Part shown: positions 28,407 to 34,384 of the stretch, one piece after another | Numbering within the stretch: the first letter of the stretch is position 1 | How the letters are laid out: the number at the start of each line of letters is the position of its first letter | NCBI GenBank assembly: GCA_938073745.1 | Contig: CALJFR010000052.1 | Span: 1-34,384 of the forward strand | Source of the DNA: an uncultured Flavobacteriales bacterium | GTDB lineage: Bacteria > Bacteroidota > Bacteroidia > Flavobacteriales > BACL11 | DNA: 34,384 nt | Direction: 5' to 3' | Position numbers and translations under genes: made by a program | Notes under the pieces: model-generated | What the model was told of the DNA's origin: nothing | Seen by the model: only the letters and a program-made list of their open reading frames with translations | Databases searched by the model: none

Positions 28407-29865
28407 TATTCATACTTGATGAAACTGTCGAGATCATAGATTCTCCATCAATACCACTTGAAAAGTCTTCAACATAATCAATGTCAGAGAATTTAGCAAA
28501 TTCAGCAATAAACTTTAATCTTACATTTTCTAGCGCTCCATTTCTGTGTTTAGCAATTATAATTTCACCTTGACTTCTTGAATCATCACCATTATCCCAT
28601 TCATAAATTTTGTAATATTCAGGTCTATATATGAATGTTACTATATCTGCGTCTTGTTCAATAGCTCCTGATTCCCTTAAATCTGAAAGCATAGGCCTTT
28701 TACTTCCTGTACCTGTTCTACTTTCAACACCTCTATTTACTTGAGATAATGCTATAACGGGTATCTTTAATTCTTTTGCAATTCCTTTAAGTGAACGCGA
28801 AATAGTTGATATCTCTTGTTCTCTATTTCCAGCATTACCACCAGCACTCATCAGCTGTAAATAATCAATCATAATTATTTGTACATTATGATTTTTCACT
28901 AATCTTCTAGCTTTAGCTCTTAATTCAAAAACTGTTAGCGCAGGTGTGTCATCAATGAAAATTTGAGCTTCAGATAATTGCTTTATTTTTTCATGTAACT
29001 GAACCATTTCATAATCTTGTAAATCACCTTTTCTTAATTTAGATGCAGGAAGCTGAGCTTCGCTAGCTATTAGCCTGGAAACTAATTGCTCTGAAGACAT
29101 TTCTAAAGAGAAGAAACCAATCGGTGTGTCATGATTAATGGCAATATTTCTTGCCATACTTAGTGCGAATGCTGTTTTACCCATTCCAGGTCGAGCAGCA
29201 ACAATAATTAAATCAGATTTTTGCCATCCAGAAGTAACTCTATCCAATTTTGTAAATCCAGATGGAACACCACTCAAACCATCTTCTTTTTGTCTTAAAA
29301 CTTCGATGTTATCTAAAGCTCCTTTAATGAGGGTACTCATTTTATCATAACTCTTTCTAAGAGTTCCTTCAGTAACAGTAAATAATTTTTCTTCTGCAGT
29401 ATTTAATAAATCAAAAATATCAATAGTATCATTAAATGCATCACCAATAATATTATTAGAAATACTAATTAATGATCTTTTAATAAATTTTTCAGCGATA
29501 ATTCTAGCATGAAACTCTGTATTGGATGATGAAGAAACATTATTTGTTAGCTGACTTATATACAACATTCCTCCAACTTGTTCTAATACATCCATTCTCT
29601 TTAATTCTTCAGAAACAGTTAGGATATCTACAGGTTTACTATTATTAAATAAATTTATTATTGCCTCAAAAATCTTTTGGTGATCAGGCTTGTAAAAGTA
29701 TTCTGGTTGTAAGCTATCAATTGTATCAGATAAAGATTCGTTATCTATCATTAAAGCTCCTAAAACTACTTCTTCTAATTCAATTGCTTGTGGTTGTAGT
29801 TTTCCATCAATCTTTTGAATTGAAGTCGCTTTTATTGATCTCTTGCCTATAGTTTTTTTTGCCAT
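28384..29865 (-). CDS. dnaB: Replicative DNA helicase DnaB
   Basis: 493 aa. The hexameric helicase that unwinds the replication fork 5' to 3' on the lagging strand and binds primase. The N-terminal domain is at about 28-130 (QAIELEEVVLGALMIDNESL) and the RecA-like domain starts around 195 with Walker A ARPGMGKTAF (224-233), Walker B IIMIDYLQLM (330-339) and SQVNRGVE with the RPMLSDLRESGAIEQDAD motif. No intein interrupts the gene, although dnaB is a common intein site. The N-terminal 27 residues are a basic extension. Second gene after accA with a 1-nt gap. Confidence 0.97.
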   Translation of the reverse strand: MAKKTIGKRSIKATSIQKIDGKLQPQAIELEEVVLGALMIDNESLSDTIDSLQPEYFYKPDHQKIFEAIINLFNNSKPVDILTVSEELKRMDVLEQVGGMLYISQLTNNVSSSSNTEFHARIIAEKFIKRSLISISNNIIGDAFNDTIDIFDLLNTAEEKLFTVTEGTLRKSYDKMSTLIKGALDNIEVLRQKEDGLSGVPSGFTKLDRVTSGWQKSDLIIVAARPGMGKTAFALSMARNIAINHDTPIGFFSLEMSSEQLVSRLIASEAQLPASKLRKGDLQDYEMVQLHEKIKQLSEAQIFIDDTPALTVFELRAKARRLVKNHNVQIIMIDYLQLMSAGGNAGNREQEISTISRSLKGIAKELKIPVIALSQVNRGVESRTGTGSKRPMLSDLRESGAIEQDADIVTFIYRPEYYKIYEWDNGDDSRSQGEIIIAKHRNGALENVRLKFIAEFAKFSDIDYVEDFSSGIDGESMISTVSSSMNNDNDAPF

Positions 29866-29866
29866 T

Positions 29867-30817
29867 TTATTTTACTACTCCCATTTCACAAAACTTATCC
29901 ATTCTTTTTTTTATTAGGTCTTTAACAGATAACGATTGTAGTTGTTTTATTGAATTATTCATTTCCTTTTTGACAATTTTAAATGTCATTTCCGGTTCAG
30001 AATGAGCTCCTGATAATGGTTCCTTGATAATTTTGTCTACAAGACCATTTTTTTTCATATCATTAGCTGTTAGCTTCAGAGATTCAGCGGCTGTTTCTTT
30101 AAAGTCCCAACTTCTCCATAATATTGTTGAACAATTTTCAGGAGAAATAACTGAATACCATGAATTATTTAACATTAGTACATGGTCACCAACACCAATA
30201 CCTAAAGCTCCTCCGGAAGCTCCTTCACCAATAATAACGCATATAATAGGAGTCTTTAATCTAGTCATTTCGATAATATTTCTTGCTATTGCTTCACCTT
30301 GCCCTCTTTTTTCAGCCTCTAATCCAGGAAATGCGCCAGGAGTATCAATTAGAGAAATAACAGGCTTGTTAAACTTTTCAGCTAATTTCATTAGTCTTAA
30401 AGCCTTTCTATATCCCTCTGGGTTCGCCATTCCAAAATTTCTGAATTGACGCTCTTTTGTATTTCTACCTTTTTGTTGTCCAATAAACATTACAGTTTTG
30501 CCATCAATTGTGCCCCAACCACCAACCATTGCCTTATCATCTTTAACATTCCTATCACCATGAAGCTCAACAAAATCTCCATTCGTTAAAGCATTAATAT
30601 AATCAAGGCTATATGGTCTATCTGGGTGTCTTGATAACTGTACTTTTTGCCAAGGAGAAAGATTGTTATAGATTTCTTTTTTAGCTTTTAAAATTTGATT
30701 TTCTATATCGTTAATAGTTTTACTAGCGTCTACATCTTTTAAATCAGCCAATTCTCTTGCTTGAATTAATTTATTATTTAATTCTTCAATAGGTTTTTCA
30801 AATTCTAAATATTGCAT
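29867..30817 (-). CDS. accA: Acetyl-CoA carboxylase carboxyltransferase subunit alpha
   Basis: 316 aa, the usual length. With AccD it transfers the carboxyl group from biotin to acetyl-CoA, the first step of fatty acid synthesis. The N-terminal helical part ([16 protein letters not shown]) is followed by the carboxyltransferase crotonase-like domain with [44 protein letters not shown] and [15 protein letters not shown], which includes the oxyanion-hole glycines. accD is not adjacent. A perfect TAnnTTTG element lies about 21 nt upstream of the start. Confidence 0.97.
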   Translation of the reverse strand: MQYLEFEKPIEELNNKLIQARELADLKDVDASKTINDIENQILKAKKEIYNNLSPWQKVQLSRHPDRPYSLDYINALTNGDFVELHGDRNVKDDKAMVGGWGTIDGKTVMFIGQQKGRNTKERQFRNFGMANPEGYRKALRLMKLAEKFNKPVISLIDTPGAFPGLEAEKRGQGEAIARNIIEMTRLKTPIICVIIGEGASGGALGIGVGDHVLMLNNSWYSVISPENCSTILWRSWDFKETAAESLKLTANDMKKNGLVDKIIKEPLSGAHSEPEMTFKIVKKEMNNSIKQLQSLSVKDLIKKRMDKFCEMGVVK

Positions 30818-30837
30818 TGTAAAGATAAAAAGGGTAT

Positions 30838-30845
30838 CAAATATA
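30838..30845 (-). promoter_or_regulatory. Putative -7 element of the accA-dnaB promoter
   Basis: Read on the minus strand the bases give TATATTTG, a perfect TAnnTTTG. The predicted start of transcription is about 30831, leaving a leader of about 14 nt. I could not find a good -33 TTTG. The operon driven from it would be accA-dnaB-secreted protein. Confidence 0.45.
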
Positions 30846-30885
30846 AATAAAATGATTTGTCATGACCTATAAAAAAACAGATGAT

Positions 30886-30893
30886 TATTTTTG
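30886..30893 (+). promoter_or_regulatory. Putative -7 element of the ispE promoter
   Basis: TATTTTTG matches TAnnTTTG. The nearest TTTG upstream (30856-30859) is 26 nt away, a little longer than usual spacing. It would give a leader of about 13 nt to the ispE ATG. Together with the accA element it makes this 95-nt region a divergent promoter. Confidence 0.4.
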
Positions 30894-30912
30894 TTGTTGA
30901 AAACTATTTTAA

Positions 30913-31665
30913 ATGATTTTATATCCAAATGCAAAAATTAATTTAGGATTAAATATTCTATCAAAAAGAGATGATGGTTTTCATAATTTAATTTCAGTTT
31001 TTTATCCATTACATAATTATTTTGACATTTTAGAAATTATACCAGCTACAAAATTTCTTTTTACAACATCTGGTTTAAATATTCCAGGAAAAACTAATTT
31101 GTGTGAAAAAGCATATGCTTTAATGAATTCTAAATATAATATTAAACCTATTCATATTCATTTGCACAAAAATATTCCTATTGGCTCTGGATTAGGAGGT
31201 GGTTCTTCAGACGCATCATTTGTTTTAAAAGGTATTAATCAACTATTTAATTTAAATATTGATAATCATATATTACAAAATATTTCTTTAGAAATAGGTG
31301 CTGATTGTCCTTTTTTCATCGAAAATAAAGTAAAGCTTGTAACTGGAATAGGAGATGTTATGAATGATATAGATCTAGATATATCTGAATATGAAATTAG
31401 GGTAATTAATACCGGGATACATATTAGTACCAAAGAAGCATTTTCTGAAATTGTTTGTGATAATACCAATAATTCTTTACAAAATTTAGCTTTTTTACCA
31501 ATAGAAAAATGGAAATATTCAATTACAAATGATTTTGAAAAAAATCTTTTTAATAAGTATCCAAAAATTAAAGAATCTAAGCAGAAACTTTATGATTCAG
31601 GAGCAATATATTCAAGTATGACAGGAACAGGTTCAACTGTATATGGAGTTTTTAAAAAGTCTTAA
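30913..31665 (+). CDS. ispE: 4-diphosphocytidyl-2-C-methyl-D-erythritol kinase
   Basis: 250 aa, a little shorter than the 280-290 aa of many homologues. It is the GHMP kinase of the MEP pathway that phosphorylates CDP-methylerythritol on the way to isopentenyl diphosphate. The start is typical (ILYPNAKINLGL, with Lys8 the likely catalytic Lys), the ATP loop is PIGSGLGGGSSDASF (89-103) and the catalytic Asp is in GADCPFF (Asp131). The C-terminal MTGTGSTVYGVF motif (236-247) is present, so the gene is complete. Its stop lies 2 nt from the end of the converging rho gene. Confidence 0.95.
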   Translation: MILYPNAKINLGLNILSKRDDGFHNLISVFYPLHNYFDILEIIPATKFLFTTSGLNIPGKTNLCEKAYALMNSKYNIKPIHIHLHKNIPIGSGLGGGSSDASFVLKGINQLFNLNIDNHILQNISLEIGADCPFFIENKVKLVTGIGDVMNDIDLDISEYEIRVINTGIHISTKEAFSEIVCDNTNNSLQNLAFLPIEKWKYSITNDFEKNLFNKYPKIKESKQKLYDSGAIYSSMTGTGSTVYGVFKKS

Positions 31666-31667
31666 GA

Positions 31668-33212
31668 TTACCCGTTCATTGTGATTAAGAATTCATTGTT
31701 GTCTTTTGTCTTCTGAAGTCTATCTTTCATAAATTCAATAGCTTCGACAGGATTCATATCTGCAAGATAATTTCTTAATACCCATATTCTTTGAATATGA
31801 TCTTTGTCTAAAAGAAGATCTTCTCTTCTTGTACTTGATGCAACAAGATCAACAGCAGGATAGATCCTTCTATTGGCAATTTTTCTATCAAGCTGAAGCT
31901 CCATATTACCAGTTCCCTTAAATTCTTCAAAGATTACTTCATCCATTTTACTGCCAGTTTCTGTTAAAGCAGTTGCTAGTATTGTTAATGATCCACCATT
32001 TTCAATTTTTCTAGCAGCACCAAAGAATCTCTTAGGTTTATGAAGTGCATTAGCGTCAACTCCACCACTGAGAATTTTACCTGATGCAGGTTGTACTGTG
32101 TTATAAGCTCTAGCCAATCTTGTAATTGAATCTAGTAGAATTACAACATCATGACCACATTCAACCATTCTCTTAGCTTTTTCCAAAACAATATCAGCTA
32201 CTTTTACATGTCTGCTAGCTGGTTCATCAAATGTAGATGCTATTACTTCAGCATTCACACTCCTTTCCATATCAGTAACTTCTTCAGGTCTTTCATCAAT
32301 TAATAGAATTATCATGTATACTTCAGGATGATTATCAGCTATTGCATTTGCAATTTCTTTTAAAAGAACAGTTTTACCTGTTTTAGGTTGTGCTACAATT
32401 AACCCTCTTTGTCCTTTTCCTAAAGGAGTAAAAATATCTAACATTCTAGTTGATATGTTATTATGTCCATTATCCAAAAGATGGAACTTTTCATTTGGGA
32501 AAAGCGGTGTTAGGTGCTCAAAAGGAACTCTATCTCTAGCTATTGCAGGGTCTCTACCGTTAATATTTTTCACATTTATTAAAGGAAAATATTTTTCTCC
32601 AGATTTAGGAGGTCTAACAGTTCCTACTATTGTATCTCCTGTTTTAAGTCCAAATAATTTAATCTGGGAGTGAGAAACATAAACATCATCTGGAGAAGAT
32701 AAATAATGATAATCAGATGATCGCATAAAACCATATCCGTCTGGCATGATTTCTATAACCCCTTCAGTTTCTATAATACCATCAAAATCATAGTCATAAT
32801 CTGATTTTGGCTTTTGATTAGGATTTGGTCTATTATTTGGATTGTGTTTTTGATTAGGATTGTTCTTATTATGATGATGTTTTTTTTCTTGATTTTTGTT
32901 TTTGTAATTATTATCTGTTGAAATATGTTTTGAAGTAATATTCATCTCCTTTGAATCAATTTTACTATTTTCTTTTTTTATTGGAGCTTTATCTTTTGGT
33001 TTAGCACTTGGTTTAGCACTTGGCTTAGCACTTGGTTTAGCACTTGGTTTGGCAGGATTTTTTGTAACTTCATTTTGTTCTGCTTGATGATCTAGAATAG
33101 CATATGCTAAGTCAAGTTTTTTTAACTTCTCATAATTTGAGATGTTTAATTTTTTAGCAATTTCTTTAAGCTCGGTTACTTTTGAATTATTTAATTCTTC
33201 TAGTTTATACAT
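31668..33212 (-). CDS. rho: Transcription termination factor Rho with disordered N-terminal insert
   Basis: 514 aa against about 419 in E. coli; the difference is a low-complexity insert. Domains: N-terminal Rho_N helical domain (about 1-45); insert 50-145 with AKPS repeats (54-72) and an Asn/Lys/His/Pro-rich stretch (101-138); cold-shock-like RNA-binding domain about 146-220 ([16 protein letters not shown]); hexameric ATPase with Walker A AQPKTGKT (274-281), Walker [18 protein letters not shown] (355-371), [20 protein letters not shown] and the Q/R-loop regions. Insertions here are known in Bacteroidota Rho, and that of Bacteroides thetaiotaomicron is reported to drive phase separation. Two inverted repeats lie upstream of the start. 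Confidence 0.96.
   Translation of the reverse strand: MYKLEELNNSKVTELKEIAKKLNISNYEKLKKLDLAYAILDHQAEQNEVTKNPAKPSAKPSAKPSAKPSAKPKDKAPIKKENSKIDSKEMNITSKHISTDNNYKNKNQEKKHHHNKNNPNQKHNPNNRPNPNQKPKSDYDYDFDGIIETEGVIEIMPDGYGFMRSSDYHYLSSPDDVYVSHSQIKLFGLKTGDTIVGTVRPPKSGEKYFPLINVKNINGRDPAIARDRVPFEHLTPLFPNEKFHLLDNGHNNISTRMLDIFTPLGKGQRGLIVAQPKTGKTVLLKEIANAIADNHPEVYMIILLIDERPEEVTDMERSVNAEVIASTFDEPASRHVKVADIVLEKAKRMVECGHDVVILLDSITRLARAYNTVQPASGKILSGGVDANALHKPKRFFGAARKIENGGSLTILATALTETGSKMDEVIFEEFKGTGNMELQLDRKIANRRIYPAVDLVASSTRREDLLLDKDHIQRIWVLRNYLADMNPVEAIEFMKDRLQKTKDNNEFLITMNG
33001..33048 (-). repeat. In-frame 12-bp tandem repeat in rho
   Basis: Four consecutive 12-bp units (plus-strand TTAGCACTTGGT; one unit ends in C) at 33001-33012, 33013-33024, 33025-33036 and 33037-33048 encode AKPS repeats in the Rho insert; partial units flank them. 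Third-position identity suggests recent expansion, and any change in copy number keeps the frame. Confidence 0.92.
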
Positions 33213-33232
33213 TTTATGTTTTTTGATGACAA

Positions 33233-33252
33233 TCTGTAATGTTTGTTACAGA
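33233..33252 (-). promoter_or_regulatory. Inverted repeat just upstream of rho
   Basis: TCTGTAA-TGTTTG-TTACAGA: perfect 7-bp arms with a 6-nt centre, ending 20 nt before the rho ATG. In rho mRNA it would be a small stem-loop; as DNA it could be an operator. No T run follows on either strand, so it is not a terminator. Confidence 0.4.
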
Positions 33253-33274
33253 AAATTTTTGGTTATTTAAAAAG

Positions 33275-33290
33275 AGATTTGATTAAATCT
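33275..33290 (-). promoter_or_regulatory. Second inverted repeat upstream of rho
   Basis: AGATTT-GATT-AAATCT: perfect 6-bp arms around 4 nt, 22 nt further upstream than the first repeat. If rho transcription starts near 33298 both repeats would lie in an RNA leader of about 85 nt. In such A/T-rich DNA a 6-bp match can be chance. Confidence 0.25.
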
Positions 33291-33304
33291 TTGGTAAGTT
33301 GGTG

Positions 33305-33312
33305 CAATATTA
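33305..33312 (-). promoter_or_regulatory. Possible -7 element for rho
   Basis: Read on the minus strand it gives TAATATTG, one mismatch from TAnnTTTG. No -33 TTG is visible. It is the best candidate between rho and the divergent gene, but weak. Confidence 0.2.
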
Positions 33313-33352
33313 CGAATTTTTACATTAATCATCTTTTTTATTTGATATTATT

Positions 33353-33360
33353 TATTTTTG
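33353..33360 (+). promoter_or_regulatory. Possible -7 element of the DUF4293 gene
   Basis: TATTTTTG matches TAnnTTTG but lies only 9 nt before the ATG at 33370, so the mRNA would be nearly leaderless. No -33 element is seen at a normal distance. Confidence 0.3.
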
Positions 33361-33369
33361 TAATTAGAT

Positions 33370-33762
33370 ATGATACAAAGAATCCAATCTGTTTTTTTTC
33401 TACTTTCTGCACTAACATCAATTTTGATTATTTTTTATTTTCCTGTTTTGAGTAATGAAGGAGATAACTTATTCCTATTTAATCGTTTTGTATATTTAAG
33501 AATTTTACTTTTATCGTCTTCATTACTAGCAATTTTCGCGATATTTCAATATAAAAACAGATCTCGTCAAAGGTTAATATCTTCTTTGTCTAGACTAATG
33601 ATTACTTTTTTTTATATCATAACTCTAGTGTTCTATAAAGAGGATTTTGATTTTGAAATTGGTCTTTTCTTATGTATAATACCTTTCATTTTATTGTTTA
33701 TTGCAAGCTATTTTGTCAAAAAAGATGAAAAATTAATAAAGGATTCTGATAGGATTCGATAG
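33370..33762 (+). CDS. DUF4293 family membrane protein
   Basis: 130 aa with four predicted membrane helices at about 6-26, 40-58, 69-90 and 97-117, short loops and a Lys-rich tail (FVKKDEKLIKDSDR). The start MIQRIQSVFFLLSALTSI is typical of the DUF4293 family, which I know only from Bacteroidota and which is often next to rho. Function unknown. It is divergent from rho and its TAG stop is 1 nt from the end of the converging phosphoesterase gene. Confidence 0.82.
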   Translation: MIQRIQSVFFLLSALTSILIIFYFPVLSNEGDNLFLFNRFVYLRILLLSSSLLAIFAIFQYKNRSRQRLISSLSRLMITFFYIITLVFYKEDFDFEIGLFLCIIPFILLFIASYFVKKDEKLIKDSDRIR

Positions 33763-33763
33763 T

Positions 33764-34255
33764 TTATTTCTTTAACTCAATAACTTTTAAGTCAGTTATA
33801 TTTTCTTTATCTATTTTGAATTTTAAAATAGTTTTTACTTTGTGAACTCCATAGTTACCTGCTGCTCCAGGATTCATATGTAATAAGTTAAATTTTTTAT
33901 CAAAGATTACTTTTAAAATATGAGAGTGTCCACATATAAAAAGTTTAGGTCTTACTTTTTGTATTTTTTCTTTTATTCCTTTGGTATATTTTCCTGGGTA
34001 TCCTCCAATATGAGTTATTAATACATTTACTTCTTCACATTTAAAATTTATAAATGCTTTCGTTGCACTTCTGATAATATGATTATCAATATTTCCATAA
34101 ACTGCTCTAACTTTTGTTATTTTTTCTAAATTTTCAAGTATTCCTATATTTCCTATGTCTCCAGCATGCCATATTTCATTAGCATCTTTAAGATGTGGTA
34201 AAAATCTTTCATCCAAAGCACTGTGTGTGTCAGATAAAAGTACAATCTTCTTCAT
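33764..34255 (-). CDS. YfcE/MJ0936-type metallophosphoesterase
   Basis: 163 aa, the usual size of this small calcineurin-like family of phosphodiesterases. Metal-binding motifs in order: Asp9 and His11 (LLSDTHS), Asp33 (AGDIGN), Asn55 (GNIDNH), His82 (ITHIGG) and His110/His112 (CGHSH), with the family ending MNPGAAG (127-133). Homologues hydrolyse model phosphodiesters; the physiological substrate is unknown. It starts directly after the stop codon of the upstream T9SS cargo gene (TAAATG), so it is probably cotranscribed with it. Confidence 0.93.
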   Translation of the reverse strand: MKKIVLLSDTHSALDERFLPHLKDANEIWHAGDIGNIGILENLEKITKVRAVYGNIDNHIIRSATKAFINFKCEEVNVLITHIGGYPGKYTKGIKEKIQKVRPKLFICGHSHILKVIFDKKFNLLHMNPGAAGNYGVHKVKTILKFKIDKENITDLKVIELKK

Positions 34256-34384
34256 TTATTTTATTAGAGTAATCTGGCCTACTTCTCTTTCTATTTTATT
34301 TTTAAAGTCAATAATGTCTATGCTGTAAAAATATTGTCCACTAGGCACGTTTTTCCCATCCCATCCTTGATTTTCTGCTTGATA
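34256..34384 (-). CDS. T9SS cargo protein, C-terminal end (type B sorting domain), truncated by window edge
   Basis: Only the last 42 codons are in the window (frame open from 34384, stop TAA at 34258-34256). The translation contains WDGKNVPSGQYFYSIDI and ends REVGQITLIK. That is the end of the gliding motility-associated C-terminal (CHU_C/type B) domain, whose pattern is WDG...vp.G.Y.Y...........G.vtLik. The protein should be exported to the cell surface or medium by T9SS. The rest of the gene lies beyond the window. Confidence 0.85.
   Translation of the reverse strand, partial: YQAENQGWDGKNVPSGQYFYSIDIIDFKNKIEREVGQITLIK

Larger units (their letters stand above)
33213..33369. other. Divergent intergenic region between rho and the DUF4293 gene
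   Basis: 157 nt, very A/T-rich, with promoters expected in both directions. It contains two inverted repeats (33233-33252 and 33275-33290) and candidate -7 elements for both genes (33305-33312 minus strand, 33353-33360 plus strand). An open frame at 33243-33455 runs into the DUF4293 gene in another frame and looks like chance. Confidence 0.6.

Noticed and set aside
28384-29865. Possible intein in dnaB
   Set aside because: The Walker A, Walker B and downstream motifs are continuous and the protein has normal length.
30024-30449. 141-codon open frame on the plus strand inside accA
   Set aside because: It is antisense to the conserved carboxyltransferase domain of AccA and shows no family motifs.
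33243-33455. Open frame upstream of and overlapping the DUF4293 gene
   Set aside because: It overlaps a recognised gene in another frame, has no plausible leader and is dominated by Phe/Ile/Tyr codons expected from A/T-rich DNA.
1-34384. CRISPR arrays, insertion sequences, tRNA or rRNA genes, defence or toxin-antitoxin cassettes
   Set aside because: Nearly all bases are accounted for by recognisable core genes; no spaced direct repeats, transposase frames, cloverleaf-like segments or foreign base composition were seen.

Overview
The window is an AT-rich stretch (roughly two thirds A+T by eye) of a bacterial chromosome, almost certainly Bacteroidota and most likely a marine-type member of Flavobacteriia. 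Four things point there. It is flanked by the 3' ends of two genes for type IX secretion (T9SS) cargo proteins, one with a type A and one with a type B sorting domain. The promoters I can recognise have the Bacteroidota -7 element TAnnTTTG. Start codons are preceded by A/T-rich leaders with no Shine-Dalgarno sequence. Gene order (rplQ-carA-eno-gltA; accA-dnaB-secreted protein; rho next to a DUF4293 gene) matches what I recall from Flavobacteriia.

Layout. 1-508: 3' end of a secreted T9SS cargo gene. 713-18203: one uninterrupted 33-gene super-operon that merges the str, S10, spc and alpha operons, from rpsL to rplQ, with secY, map, infA and rpoA embedded. No internal gap exceeds 23 nt, and the array ends at a clear intrinsic terminator at 18236-18272. 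It has no tuf gene after fusA and no adk between secY and map. Two short genes, rpmD (58 aa) and rpmJ (38 aa), complete the set. 18287-23753: carA, eno, gltA and a UbiD-family decarboxylase, all on the plus strand. 23750-27121: a marR-DEAD-box helicase pair on the minus strand, divergent from an acyl-CoA synthetase gene, with a perfect 18-bp palindrome in the shared intergenic region. 27123-30817: accA-dnaB-secreted protein of unknown function, minus strand. 30913-34384: ispE (+), rho (-), DUF4293 membrane protein (+), YfcE-like phosphoesterase (-) and the 3' end of a type B T9SS cargo gene (-).

The genes are core housekeeping: ribosome assembly, translation, protein export and N-terminal processing, RNA polymerase alpha subunit, glycolysis and TCA entry, pyrimidine/arginine precursor supply, fatty acid activation and synthesis, isoprenoid synthesis, replication and transcription termination. 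Packing is very tight: all four convergent junctions lie between a 4-nt overlap and a 2-nt gap. I see no mobile element, CRISPR array, tRNA, rRNA or defence cassette. I did not find a convincing new biological system. The points most worth checking are the MarR-type palindrome, the repeat-bearing disordered insert in Rho and the two inverted repeats upstream of its gene, the convergent-junction architecture, and the secreted protein beside dnaB.
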